NCBI GenBank assembly: GCA_905116865.2
Contig: CAJHNH020000791.1
Span: 48,501-112,500, forward strand
Source: Candidula unifasciata
Lineage: Eukaryota > Mollusca > Gastropoda > Stylommatophora > Geomitridae
Reading direction: 5' to 3'
DNA: 64,000 bases
This document shows, piece after piece, positions 9,780-23,094 of this stretch. Numbering within the stretch: position 1 is the first letter of the stretch; every line of letters begins with the position of its first letter. Below the pieces are notes generated by a model. The model made no database searches. It saw nothing but the letters and a program-made list of their open reading frames with translations, and had not been told where the DNA came from. Both the position numbers and the translations under genes were made by a program.

Positions 9780-11565
9780 AAAGGTCTACTGGGGATTTAG
9801 AGGGTATTCCACCACCGTGGATTTACCTCCGTCAAGTTCGTTTGCTACATCCATAGCTAACAGGATCTCCTGGTCACTTGTCTCTCGGTCGACATACTTC
9901 CAAAGCAAGTTTATGTGATCGATCTTGGATTTTTCCTTTACATTTATCCTTTAGTTAGTTCTGGATACCTTCTCCTCAACACTAAATGGCTCTCGCCACG
10001 AAATCTCTAGCTTGGAGTTTCGGCAGTGAACTAGTTATAGAACTTCATCACCAACCTCACGAAATCTCTAGCTTGGAGTTTCGGCAGTGAACTAGTTATA
10101 GAACTTCATCACCAACCTCACGAAATCTCTAGCTTGGAGTTTCGGCAGTGAACTAGTTATAGAACTTCATCACCAACCTCACGAAATCTCTAGCTTGGAG
10201 TTTCCGCAGTGAACTCGTTATAGAACTTCATCACCAACCTTACGAAATCTCTAGCTTGGAGTTTCCGCAGTGAACTAGTTATAGAACTTCCTCACCAACC
10301 TCACGAAATATCTAGCTTGGAGTTTCCGCAGTGAACTAGTTATAGAACTTCGTCACCAACCTCACGAAATCTCTAGCTTGGAGTTTCCGCAGTGAACTAG
10401 TTATAGAACTTCATCACCAACCTCAAGACTTTTCTCTTTAATCCTTTGCTGAATCTGGCTGCATACTTCTCACGAGCCTGGATCAAATTTAACCGAGCAA
10501 GATCCCAGCCTACTTTCAACTTCCTCTTCAACTTCTCTACTTACTGGGAGGTAGTTTTGGGAGCTCGTCTGTGCTCTCAGCAGTCCACGTTCTTCTGAAC
10601 ACCTCAAGAGGTCCTAGGTCGAGCAAACAACAAAGTAGCTAGAGTGAATCCCGTAGATGCGTGTGGTACCTCTTGGTCGGCGAAAAAAGCTTCAGACAAG
10701 CACTTGTCCAACCGCTCAGGGTTATCCTGAATGAGGCGGCGTAAGAGCGATAACAAAGTACGATTAAAACGTTTAACCTGGCCGTTGGCTTGCGGTCGAT
10801 ATGATTTGTACCAACGTCTCTAAATTTGAAAAACTTAAGCACCTCATTCATCAGCTTACCCCGGAACTGGGACCCATTATCCGTCAGGATCTGCCACTGA
10901 GATCCTTTTCAAGTAAAAACACCAAGTAATGCCTCTGCCACGCTCTTAATATTTATATTTTTTTGGGGGGGGGGGGGAATACTGGCATTCGTTTTCCTAA
11001 TAAGTGGAAGAGGCCCGACCAGATCTACAACCACTTGTCAAATGGTGTATAAGTTATAGTTTTCTCCCCCCAAACTTACTGGTACGGTACGGTCTTTAGG
11101 AGCAACTTTTTGGCACTCCAGGCACGATTGAACAAAGCAGACGATATCTTCAGTCATTCCCGGCCAATAGTAAGGACATGATACCCGCTGTTTTGTGGCA
11201 CTAATTCCCATATGTATACTGCATGCAATGGTATAGCTCATTAAGGGTTTGTCATGTAAAGGGTTTGGGCTCTACAAGCCAGCAGTACTCTGGATAGTTA
11301 TCTTCCCCTCTCTATCTGAACTTCTTACCTTTCATGTAAAAGTCTCCTTTCTTCATATGATTGTGAGCTTTTGGTAGCTTATGAGAACAACCTTTTAAGG
11401 TAGTATCCTTGGTTTGTGCCACCTTGATTTCACCTGCAGAGGGTTTTCTGGAGAGGAATAAATAGAATTACGTTTTGATTGTGCCCTGGTGGTTACAGCT
11501 GCTATGTGCTCCGATTCTTTAGGCTGACCCAGATGTAAATATAGAGCGCATAAGATCAAAGGAAA
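9780..11565 (-). pseudogene. Gypsy-type LTR retrotransposon pol relic (RNase H-integrase linker and integrase)
   Basis: Read on the minus strand from the right. HIAAVTTRAQSKRN (about 11500) is the usual linker between RNase H and integrase. The zinc-binding H2C2 module shows YYWPGMTEDIVCFVQSCLEC (about 11110-11170). The integrase core begins with VVVDLVGPLPLIRK (about 10990-11030, first catalytic Asp) and goes on with TDNGSQF-type sequence (about 10885, second Asp). It ends with RPQANGQVKRFNRTL (about 10755-10800), where the third catalytic residue, normally Glu, is Lys. A C-terminal GPY/F-like module follows (VGDEVL, SKLEISWREPFSVEEKVS, 9965-10060), then VDRETSDQEILLAMDVANEL. There are frameshifts, stops and a sevenfold 61-bp duplication inside the C-terminal module. 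No LTRs were recognised beside it. It is dead. Confidence 0.8.
9997..10423. repeat. 61-bp tandem repeat, 7 copies, inside the integrase relic
   Basis: Copies start CACGAAATCTCTAGCTTGGA at 9997, 10058, 10119, 10180, 10241, 10302 and 10363. They differ by only a few bases, for example TTTCGGC against TTTCCGC. The unit encodes on the minus strand part of the GPY/F-like module. As 61 is not a multiple of three, the amplification destroyed the frame. Confidence 0.95.
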
Positions 11566-11639
11566 AATCACGATTTTTATTACGATAGCTTCAACAGTCA
11601 CAACTACATACTTAGAACTTAGCTCAATATGACTGCCCC

Positions 11640-12760
11640 TGACGAAGCTAGACCAAGACTTCCGGAAAGCCAACGCCAATAGGAAATGTGTCAACTGTTC
11701 CAGCCAACACAGTGCTAGGTACCTAGGATGCCCCTATCTCCAGCAAGCCAGAGAGATCGCAACCACTGCCGTCAGGAAAAACATCCCCTACCAAGACTCC
11801 TGCAGGAGACACGAGACCCCAAAAGTGTATGAACAACAGTCACCCCCAAACTTGAAAACGAAATCGCCGTCCTAAAGAATGAGATCCAGGCACTTCGGAA
11901 GGAAAAGTCAGCCACCAAAGCCCAGAGAGATCAAGAGAGAGAGACGAGCTGACAGATCTACGAAGCATAATGCAGGCGTCCCTCGAATCTCAGAAGTGAT
12001 GGGAAACAGAATGCGCAGACATGGCGACGTTTAAAGCTGACATCCTGGCCGTCGTGAGCATCATTAGGATCATAAAGGGACAGATAACTAAAGAAACGAA
12101 AACCGAAATAAAAGAAATAAGAAAAACCAAGCAGAAACTTCATGACGAAATCACCTCGATCAAGCCAACGCTAGCAGAAACAGAGACAAAGTTACTTAAA
12201 GCTGAAGAAGAAAATGCCAATTTAAGCAACGAGCTGCAAGCAACAATGAAGATGATCGACGCAAGAGAAAAAGACCGTAAAGAAGCAGACAGGGTAGAGG
12301 CCATACGGGCAAGGGATGCCAGAATCGAAGCGCAGGCAGCAGCAGAGGTGAAAATACATTACTTTTCACTAACGAGGAAACACTGCGGACCTTTGAACGC
12401 TCAAGGGCACTCCCTTCCGAACTAGAAGCTACCAGAAGCGTCATAGTGAATGAGATCTATCCACCATATGAAGGCTTAACTCAAGCATGCCAGCAGACGA
12501 AGTACCACGGTCCCCACACGAACCGACCGAAACACCGAACCGGACACCAAAACTCAGCCGAAAACACGGCAAGCAGCGAAACCTCGGAAAATAACGCCCG
12601 AAATAACGACGCCAGCACCAAACCACCTGAAACCCAATGCATGAGCAGCGCTAGACAGACAAGGCAGAAGAGACCTACCAAAGCAGCACCAAATTCCACA
12701 CATAACCCGACGCAGTGCCGCCCCAGGCATCAAACTGCCAGTCCTTTTTAGGGCAAGCAG
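11640..12760 (+). pseudogene. LINE ORF1 relic: zinc knuckle then coiled coil
   Basis: KCVNCSSQHSARYLGCPYLQ (about 11679..11740) is a gag-like zinc knuckle (Cys, Cys, His, Cys) of the type seen in ORF1 of I/Jockey-type LINEs. After a frame change comes a long charged helix: KNEIQALRKEKSATKAQRDQ, then the open frame 12021..12425 (134 residues, rich in Glu, Lys, Ala and Leu with heptad-like spacing). The frame 12446..12751 continues with a Thr/Asn/Gln-rich, low-order tail. The sequence between the pieces needs two or three frame changes, so it is a pseudogene. No endonuclease or reverse transcriptase follows that I can read. Confidence 0.6.
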
Positions 12761-13210
12761 TTATCACCTCCATTAATGGACCAACCGGCCAAACAAACTT
12801 ACCCTAACCCGCCATGACAGCAGAGCATCCAAACATAGGAAACGGAGAGCAGAGCAAGAACTGCCAGATTCGATGGAAACCAAACGAGAAGACTCCATAA
12901 CAAACAACGAGCGATAGGAAACTGACAACACAAAGGATAACACGATTCAATGACAGCCCGACCAGTAACCAAAAAAAAAAAAAAAAAGCGGAGAGCTCAG
13001 AGAGCAGCAATGTTTTCTGACCCTTCACTGAAAGTGGTCACGGCAAATACTGAATGAATTGAATTGTTCGCTCAACCATATAATTGTCATGGGGGAAACC
13101 GGCTGGGGACACAGAAAAAAATAATTTTATAGTTGATACATGACGCCACAAGACAATGGTTTTCTGGTAATTTGTGTGAGTGTAGTATTTTCATTTCAAA
13201 TATCATTTAC

Positions 13211-13216
<6 letters not shown>
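12761..13216. other. No gene seen; A run at 12970..12987
   Basis: Possibly the tail of the LINE relic to its left, as it holds an 18-base A run. Nothing else is recognised. Confidence 0.4.

Positions 13217-13281
<65 letters not shown>
13217..13281. repeat. (GA)n microsatellite with GA-rich flank
   Basis: Pure GA run of about 65 bases. Purine-rich sequence (GAGAAAAAAAGG and similar) extends to about 13455. Confidence 0.95.
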
Positions 13282-13285
<4 letters not shown>

Positions 13286-13478
13286 GGAGAAAAAAAAGGA
13301 GAGGGAAGAAAAAGGAGAAATAGGGAGAGATATTTAAGAGAAAAAAGGACTTGGAGAGAGGGTGTGACAGAGATAAAGAAAGGGAAAGAGAAGATAAACG
13401 AGAAAGAAACAGAGTGAGAAAGAGAAGTAAAAGATGGAAAGGAGAAACAGAAAGGGTAATAATTCTATATTAAACACT

Positions 13479-13628
13479 GTGTAGTAATTTCTCTCTCTAA
13501 ATATAGTATAGTACACTGTAGTAATTTCTCTCTGTAAATATAGTATAGTACACTGTAGTAATTTCTCTCTGTAAATGTAGTATAGTACACTGTAGTAATT
13601 TCTCTCTCTAAATGTAGTATAGTACACT
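13479..13628. repeat. 37-bp tandem repeat, 4 copies
   Basis: Unit GTAGTAATTTCTCTCTCTAA followed by ATATAGTATAGTACACT; almost identical copies. Confidence 0.9.
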
Positions 13629-13778
13629 CAAACCCAATGGACAATTACAAGACGTTTAACTTGTCCCTCCAGTACGGATTTCGTGGGAGCATCATTTCTC
13701 CTCATGTTGCAAATATTGACACGCCACAGTTGACTTATCATCGGAAACTTTCCGAAACCAGTTTGTACTGCAGTAAAG

Positions 13779-13945
13779 ATTAGGTCGACCCAGCCCAAAA
13801 TGGGTACCAGGATGGGCTGTCCTGGGAAAGTAAAGACAGCCGGCGTAATGCTGACCACATTACCCACAGAGTGCTGATGGTCTGTAAAAATATGGGACGC
13901 TCTGTCCATATGCCCGATGCGCCGAAAGGCGTGAAAAGGGAACTT
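13779..13945 (+). mobile_element. SINE family A, copy without tRNA head
   Basis: AGGTCGACCCAGCCCAAAAT through GGCGTGAAAAGGGAAC matches 45320..45480 along nearly its whole length, with the core GCCGGCGTAATGCTGACCAC and the end TATGGGACGCTC. Confidence 0.8.
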
Positions 13946-14163
13946 TACTTTTTAAAGATTACCGATTGTCGGTCTGTCTCGTGCAATCAAAGTGCACTCC
14001 TCACGGGACTAGTTTTATTCTAATTTCAAAATTTCCGCTTTCAGATTTAGAACAGGAAGCAAATTATACTTTTTAGAGGAATCTGCATTTTTAACTATCA
14101 ATACCAAATAAATTGAATTGGTTCATTTTCCTTTAGGTTATTATGTTTTTCCTAGCGCATTAT
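13946..14163. other. No gene seen
   Basis: Spacer between the SINE copy and the CT-containing dispersed repeat. Confidence 0.5.
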
Positions 14164-14269
14164 TTTGTTCCGTTGACATTTACAGGTTTGCTTTTTCAAG
14201 GTTTTGGTCAGGTTGCTATCGTTTTGTTCTCTGTTTGTTCTTTGTCAGTGTCGAAAGTATCGCTCTTTC

Positions 14270-14323
<54 letters not shown>

Positions 14324-14740
14324 TCTCTCCCCCTCTCTCGCTTCCTCTCTCCCTCTCTCCTCCTCTCTCTCCCTCTCTCTCTCACTTTCCCTCTCCCTCT
14401 CTATTTATCCCTCTCTCTTCCCCTCTCTCTCTTCTTATCTCTCTCCCCCTCTCTCTCCCTCTCTCTCCTTCTCTCTCTCTTCCTCTCTCTCGCTCTCTCC
14501 CTCACTCTCCCCCTCTCTCTCCCTCTCTGTCTCCCTCTCACTCTCTCTTCCTCTCTCTCTCACTCTCTCCCTCTCTCTCACCCTCTCTCTCACCCTCTCT
14601 CTCCCTATCTCTCTTCCTCTCTCTCCCTCTCTCTCTCCCTCTCTCTCTCTTTCTCTCTGTGCGTCTTACATACACATCTGTCTTAGAGAAAGGAGGAAAG
14701 GTGAGGGGGGCGGGGTCATTTATGACCTACGTTTGGGTAT
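14164..14740 (+). repeat. Dispersed repeat with long internal (CT)n tract, second copy
   Basis: Head CCGTTGACATTTACAGGTTT (about 14170) and the bases up to 14270 are homologous to 8806..8915. The CT tract runs 14271..14660, with C and A interruptions. The end ACACATCTGTCTTAGAGAAAG corresponds to the end of the first copy. Open frames of Ser/Leu are repeat artefacts. Confidence 0.75.
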
Positions 14741-14914
14741 AGAACGAATTAAAATCAGCGTTGACGGCCGCAAAGTTTTCTAAAAGCGAAAGGAGAACAC
14801 CAACAACGCTTTACAGCGATTAGCGAAAATGTTTCAGCAGGCATCATGGTACACGCTGTGAAGATCGGCATATGGGGGTACGCATTATCGCCCTTTTGAA
14901 TGTTAAATATTGTA

Positions 14915-15870
14915 TTATAAATCGACATCACAGCACTCAGGACACTCCCATAAGTGCTGCGTCCATATCTCCAGCAGCAAACGAAGAGTTCTAACTCCGA
15001 TGGCACCAGTAACCGTCTTATTGTATATCATCTTTCCCCTGAGTGTTGAGCATCGCCAGATACCACGATCACTCCTCGCAGCACCATTCTTTTCAGATTG
15101 TAATGATCCTTCTGCGCCTCCACATTGTTTATTCGTTCCCAAAGGATCCTTAAAATATCTAGCTTGTCATACATCAATTCACCACCAAGTGGCGCAAAGC
15201 CGGCCAGTCTATCTGCGTGCTCCCTTCATAACACACCGACATTGCGTGGAGAAAATATCCAAAGGATGTGGACTACACAGGAATTCTGAAGTGATGCTTG
15301 CCGCTCTGCACGAATCATGCCTGTCTTCACCTTTCTCAACATGCCCTGTTAGTCAGTTAAGTTCGGGGCATGTACGTAATGATGATCCTCAAGCCAGCGG
15401 AAGGCAACAGAGATTGTCTCCACTTCCATTCAAAAACTAGATGTTGTGATATCATATGCTAGGCTTGGCTTCACTAAGCGACGTCCATTACCCTTTGCTT
15501 TAAAACCCACCATGCACTCTGTCTGCCCCTCAATACAGAGCCATCTGTAAAGATAATCACATCACTTGGGCGGTAATTGTTATGAAACATTTGTGGAACT
15601 TCTGATTCTACATCGCCAGCTGGCCAGTCCCTGCACTAACGACTTAAAGTGATAAGAACCCTACACAAGTCTGAAACTTGCTCAGACACTTTGACCCACT
15701 CCTCTCCTTGCTCAAATTTATCAATCCAAATGTGTCTTTAGCTTGCGCCATCCGAGACCTCCTCTTTTCGGTTTGTGAACTTTAGCTCTACCCAGGGCTT
15801 CATGCAAAAGGTGCTTCTTGATCGCTCTTTCCAGATGGTAGTGGACTTGATGATGACAGGGTATACAATT
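14915..15870 (-). pseudogene. I-like LINE, RNase H and C-terminal end
   Basis: Read on the minus strand: HLLHEALGRAKVHKPKRGGL, then a GEEWVKVSEQVSDLCRVLIT-like linker, then an RNase H domain with YRPSDVIIFTDGSVLRGRQS (about 15530) and further degenerate RNase H motifs. It ends with a STLRGK block and the Cys-rich terminus LWECPECCDVDL at 14915..14950. The same order appears in the copies at 45890..49228 and 52875..53575, and the terminus at 43690..43940. Stops and frame changes occur throughout. RNase H after the reverse transcriptase is typical of I-group LINEs. Confidence 0.75.
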
Positions 15871-15886
15871 TTAATATAGAAGTAAG

Positions 15887-16080
15887 AAGCTGGAGTATTT
15901 AGGCAGGAAGGATGAACAACTGGACAGATAACTAAAGATAGTCTCGAGTATTTAGGCAGGAAAGATGAAAGATTGGACAGAGATATAGAGACAGTCTAGA
16001 GTTGTTAGACAGGAAGGATATAAGATTGAGAGAGAAAGAGAGACAGTATGAGTAGTTAGACAGGAGGGATAGAAGAACTG
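15887..16080. repeat. Short degenerate tandem repeat, 50-57 bp unit, about 4 copies
   Basis: Units contain GTATTTAGGCAGGAAGGAT or the variant GTTGTTAGACAGGAAGGAT, followed by ACTGGACAGA. A second two-copy repeat with CTGTCAATGGATCATTGACA follows at 16083..16160. Confidence 0.7.
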
Positions 16081-16807
16081 ACAGCTGTCAATAGATCATT
16101 GACGCTGTCTTCTACTTCTACCTGATATCTGTCAATGGATCATTGACACTGTTTTGACTGATTCAAAATTCCTCCTCTGAGTTAGTGGTTCGTACACATG
16201 TACAAGTAGCTTTTATATGGTATTAGGTAGCCAGTACGACTACTGCTGCTATACTACATCTGTTACAACAAACATTACTATTTCTACTGCTGCTACATTT
16301 TACACTACATCTGTTACAACAAACACTACTACCACTACTGCTGCTGCTACACTACATCTGTTACAACAACACTACTACTACTGCTGCTGCTTTTACACTA
16401 CATCTGTTACAACGAACACTACTAATACTGCTGCTGCTGCTTTTACACTACATCTGTTACAAAAACACTACTACTATCACTGCTGCTGCTTTTACACTAC
16501 ATCTGTTACAACAAACACTACTACTACTGCTGCTGCTGCCTTTACACTACATATGTTACAACAAACACTACTACTACTGCTGCTGCTGCTTTTACACAAC
16601 ATCTGTTACAACAAACACTAATTACTACTACTGCTGCTGCTGCTACACTACATCTGTTACAAAAAATACTACAACTACTACTGCTGCTGCTTTTAGACTA
16701 CATATGTAACAACAAACACAACTACTACTGCTGCTGTTACAATACATCTGTTACAACAAACACTACTACTACTGCTGCTGCTTTTACACTACATCTGTTA
16801 CAACAAA

Positions 16808-16919
<112 letters not shown>

Positions 16920-17159
16920 GCTGCTGATTTTACACTACATCTGTTACAACCAACACTACTACTACTACTGCTGCTGCTTTTACCCTACATCTGTTACAAC
17001 AAACACTACTACTATTACTACTGCTGCTTTTACAATACATCTGTTACAACAAACACTTCTACTACTACTGCTGCTGCTTTTACACTACATCTGTTACAAC
17101 AAACACTACTACTACTGCTGCTACACTACATCTGTTACAACAAACACTACTGCTACTAC

Positions 17160-18875
17160 TACTACTACTACTGCTTTCACACTACATTTGTTACAACAAA
17201 CACTACTACTGCTACACTACATCTGTTACAACAAACACCACTACTACTGCTATTGCTGCTACACTACATCTGTTACAACAAACACTACTATTACTGCTGC
17301 TGCTACACTATATCTGTTACAACAAACACTACTACTGCTGCTGCTGCTGCTACCCTACATCTGTTACAATAAACACTACTACTACTGCTTCTGCTGCTAC
17401 ACTACATCTGTTACAACAAACACTACTATTACTGCTGCTGTTACACTACATCGGTTACTACAAACACTACTATTACTGCTGCGGCTGCTGCTGCTGCTAC
17501 ACTACATCTGTTACAACAAACACTACTACTGCTGCTGCTGCTGCTACACTACATCTGTTACAACAAACACTACTATTACTACTGCTGCTGCTGCTACACT
17601 ATATCTGTTACAACAAAAACACTACTACTGCTGCTGCTGCTGCTACCCTATATCTGTTACAACAAACACTACTACTACTGCTTCTGCTACACTACATCTG
17701 TTACAACAAACACTACTACTACTACTGCTGCTGCTACACTAAATCTGTTACAACAAACACTACTATTACTGCTGCTGCTGCTACACTACATCTGTTACAA
17801 CAAACACTACTATTACTGCTGCTGCTACACTACATCTGTTATTACAAACACTACTATTACTGCTGCAGCAGCTGCTGCTGCTACACTACATCTGTTACAA
17901 CAAACACTACTACTGCTGCTGCTGCTGCTACACTACATCCGTTACATCAAACACTACTACTACTGCTGCTGCTGCCACACTACCTCTGTTACAACAAACA
18001 CTACTGCTGCTACTACTACTACTACTGCTTTCACACTACATTTGTTACAACAAACACTACTACTGCTACACTACATCTGTTACAACAAACACCACTACTA
18101 CTGCTATTGCTGCTACACTACATCTGTTACAACAAACACTACTATTACTGCTGCTGCTACACTATATCTGTTACAACAAACACTACTACTGCTGCTGCTG
18201 CTGCTACCCTACATCTGTTACAATAAACACTACTACTACTGCTTCTGCTGCTACACTACATCTGTTACAACAAACACTACTATTACTGCTGCTGTTACAC
18301 TACATCGGTTACTACAAACACTACTATTACTGCTGCGGCTGCTGCTGCTGCTACACTACATCTGTTACAACAAACACTACTACTGCTGCTGCTGCTGCTA
18401 CACTACATCTGTTACAACAAACACTACTATTACTGCTGCTGCTGCTACACTATATCTGTTACAACAAACACTACTACTGCTGCTGCTGCTGCTACCCTAT
18501 ATCTGTTACAACAAACACTACTACTACTGCTTCTGCTACACTACATCTGTTACAACAAACACTACTACTACTACTGCTGCTGCTACACTAAATCTGTTAC
18601 AACAAACACTACTATTACTGCTGCTGCTGCTACACTACATCTGTTACAACAAACACTACTATTACTGCTGCTGCTACACTACATCTGTTATTACAAACAC
18701 TACTATTACTGCTGCAGCAGCTGCTGCTGCTACACTACATCTGTTACAACAAACACTACTACTGCTGCTGCTGCTGCTACACTACATCCGTTACATCAAA
18801 CACTACTACTACTACTGCTGCCACACTACCTCTGTTACAACAAACACTACTACTACTGCTAAACTACATCTGTAA
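17160..18875. repeat. Higher-order duplication of about 854 bp within the triplet array
   Basis: The sequence starting at 17188 is repeated from 18042 with the same order of unit variants, including a GTTACTACAAACAC variant and a GCTGCGGCTGC variant. The offset of 854 bases equals about 19 basic units. The second copy then departs near 18780. Confidence 0.85.
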
Positions 18876-19134
18876 CAACAAACACTACTACTACTACTGC
18901 TACACTACATCTGTTACAACAAACACTACAACTACTGCTGCTGCTACACTACATCTATTGCAACAAACACTGCTGCTGCTGCTACACTTCATCTGTTACA
19001 ACAAACACTACTACTGCTGCTGCTACACTACATCTGTTACAACAAACACTACTACTGCTTCTGCTACTTCTACACACATCTGTTACAACAAACACTACTA
19101 CTACTGCTGCTTCTTACACTACTACGACTTTTAC

Positions 19135-19612
<478 letters not shown>

Positions 19613-19987
19613 TTTGATAATTATACTCGTACAGTTATGAACAATATTAAACATATGCCCACACATCTCCCTTATCACAAAGCTTGCCTAATTCGGCAAA
19701 ATAATTTCCATTCCGCTAATCTTGTTACACAAAAATATGGTGCATTACTGTGCATGTGTTCCCTGTCTGAGTGGCGCTATCTCTTGCTGCGTTTATCTTC
19801 ATGGAAACATCGCTATGTAGCGACACTAGGACAAACAAATGCTAATGTTGATTATTAGGCCTGGCAAATGTTTAGCAGTTCCCGAAGTTTATTTGGTTGT
19901 TGAAAAGATAACCTCCTGTTGGGAATTTTGTAACGCTGTACTCACTTACAAGTCATGACAGCGCCGTGTCTCACCAGACTCTTAGAT
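19613..19987. other. No gene seen
   Basis: A short frame (19610..19858) has no recognisable domain. Confidence 0.45.
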
Positions 19988-20227
19988 CGCCAGTTCAAAC
20001 TCTACCCAGAGGAATCAAACAACTAAGAAATCATTCCCACAAAAAGGGGACCGTTTAGGGATGGCTTGTTGTTCAAACTCTACCCAGAGGAAACAAACAA
20101 CTATGAAATCATTCCCACAAAAGGGGAACCGTTTAGGGATGGCTTGTTGTTCAAACTCTACCCAGAGGAAACAAACAACTATGAAATCATTCCCACAAAA
20201 GGGGAACCATTTAGGGATGTCTTGTTG
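19988..20227. repeat. 78-bp tandem repeat, 3 copies
   Basis: Unit includes CAAACTCTACCCAGAGGAA and CATTCCCACAAAAGGGGAAC and ends GGATGGCTTGTTGTT. Length is a multiple of three, so the frame reading YPEETNNYEIIPTKGEPFRD stays open; the identical copies and absence of a domain argue against a protein. Confidence 0.93.
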
Positions 20228-21095
20228 GTCATATGTCTTATTCCTTGCAAGGAGGGGCTGTCGTCATGTGGAGGTGACAGGTTCTTTTCTCGGCATGTTT
20301 AAATATAGCTTCGATGTTACTGTTGTCTAGTGTCTCCTCCTGACTGTGTACCTCTTTCTACGAGAGCCGACCGATTAACTTATGTTTGTCCTTTCAGTTG
20401 AGAGTCATTCCAATAATTCTGAGGGTCTGGCCAGCTCACTATGATGTCCATTCTTGACTCAACTAAACTCAACTCCAATAATTAATCCGGGCTCTGAGAT
20501 TGGCCCATCTTAAAACCGATATTAGACAACACTGGGGTATGAGGAGAACAATTATAAGGTGGTGACCACATCACTCACTGGTCAGTCTAGCAAAGATACT
20601 TTATCAAGAATTTAAAATCTAAATCAAAAAATATCTCAACATGCATTTTTTGTTTTCTGTGGTAGATTCCTTGGGGTTGGGTAATTACCCTGTAAAAGGT
20701 GTTATAGAGGCTTTTGGGAAACCGGAAGCACTATGATAAATATATCTCACCACTATCATATCGGCTAAGAGTCCTTGGGGTTAAACACCCTGTGAAAAGT
20801 GATGTAGAAATATTGGTTAAATCCAATTTTCTGTGTAGTAAATATCTCAAAGCTGACAATCATCATCATTACTATCATCATTTCACTTTAAACCCGATAG
20901 AGTAGATATAGTGACTAGACAATACTGCAGATGCAATAGGTGCAAAGGTGGTTTAAACTCTTCACCAGCTCAGTACTAAGAAAAGCATGCAGTAAATATT
21001 GAAGGCAGTTTTAAAGGGCAGTAATTGAGGATAATCAGGAACCATAATTCCTAGTGGGAATACAATTAAATTGATTTACTATACCTGGTTTAATG
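20228..21095. other. No firm gene; possible inner remnant of the LTR element
   Basis: AT-rich sequence with no domain I recognise. It lies directly upstream of the polypurine tract at 21134 and may be decayed internal sequence. Near 20440 a short CTATGATGTCCATTCTTGAC resembles the I-like LINE 3' end, weakly. Confidence 0.35.
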
Positions 21096-21130
21096 AAAAT
21101 GACACTTGATGTTCCATAAAGTGTCATTTT
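21096..21130. other. Perfect inverted repeat (hairpin) before the polypurine tract
   Basis: AAAATGACACTT and AAGTGTCATTTT form 12-bp perfect arms around an 11-base loop, only four bases before the polypurine tract. Confidence 0.85.
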
Positions 21131-21133
21131 GTT

Positions 21134-21516
21134 AAAAAGGGGGGAGAGTGTGATGACCCTGCTTTGCATGGTCTCCACGAGTACATTGTGGCAAGCAGAA
21201 AGTCCGTGCTACAAGTGACGGCACGAGATACTTGTGGCCGGTGGAGTAAGCGAGGGGAAGCCCGAGCTAGCCTCGTGGTCAGTCGATCATGAGAAGTCAG
21301 TGAAGACGGTTGTAGTATTTGAAGATGTCGTCTTTATGTCGCGAGAATGGTTAATGTTTGAATATGTCGCGAGTGATAAAGTGTAAATAATGTTTGAACA
21401 TTTGAAATAAATGGACCAGAATAAACTGACAGAATGTACAAAGGAGCCGAGTGGCGTTTGATGTTTGTGTTGTCAACCCTAAACGTTAAAGTCGGTGTAA
21501 ACCAAGGTTCATTACA
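21134..21516 (+). mobile_element. Gypsy-type 3' LTR with polypurine tract
   Basis: The polypurine tract AAAAAGGGGGGAGAG (21134..21148) directly precedes an LTR that begins TGTGATGACCC at 21149 and ends TTCATTACA at 21516 (368 bp, TG..CA borders). Two AATAAA signals lie at 21406 and 21420. The tract serves as plus-strand primer and must abut the 3' LTR, so the element ran on the plus strand. I found no 5' LTR or pol in the window on this strand, so only the right end remains. Confidence 0.7.
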
Positions 21517-21562
21517 AGTGAAGCAGAGACTCATTTCACCCTGGATCTCTCTGAACCTTGTG

Positions 21563-22792
<1,230 letters not shown>

Positions 22793-22910
22793 CTATCCAC
22801 CAATGGAGCGTAGGCCCTTAACCAACTCACGCCAAGTCGGTTGTATTCTGGTGCACAAACATTTGGTCATATTCGCTCATAGTTCATCAATGTTGATAAG
22901 GGTGCGGGTT

Positions 22911-22914
<4 letters not shown>

Positions 22915-22960
<46 letters not shown>
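22915..22960. repeat. (CA)n microsatellite
   Basis: About 46 bases of pure CA. Confidence 0.97.
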
Positions 22961-22966
<6 letters not shown>

Positions 22967-23094
22967 AAAATCAATTAATTGATAATTACACAACATCTAA
23001 CACAAATATTACCTTTCCTGTGGCATCCAGCGGTGGAATACATTGCCGTCATGTGTTTAAACTGGTAAGAGGTTTGATTTAAGCGATGAAAACC

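Noticed and set aside
14910..15440. 176-codon plus-strand frame
   Set aside because: It is the antisense shadow of the I-like LINE RNase H region, which carries the recognisable motifs on the minus strand.
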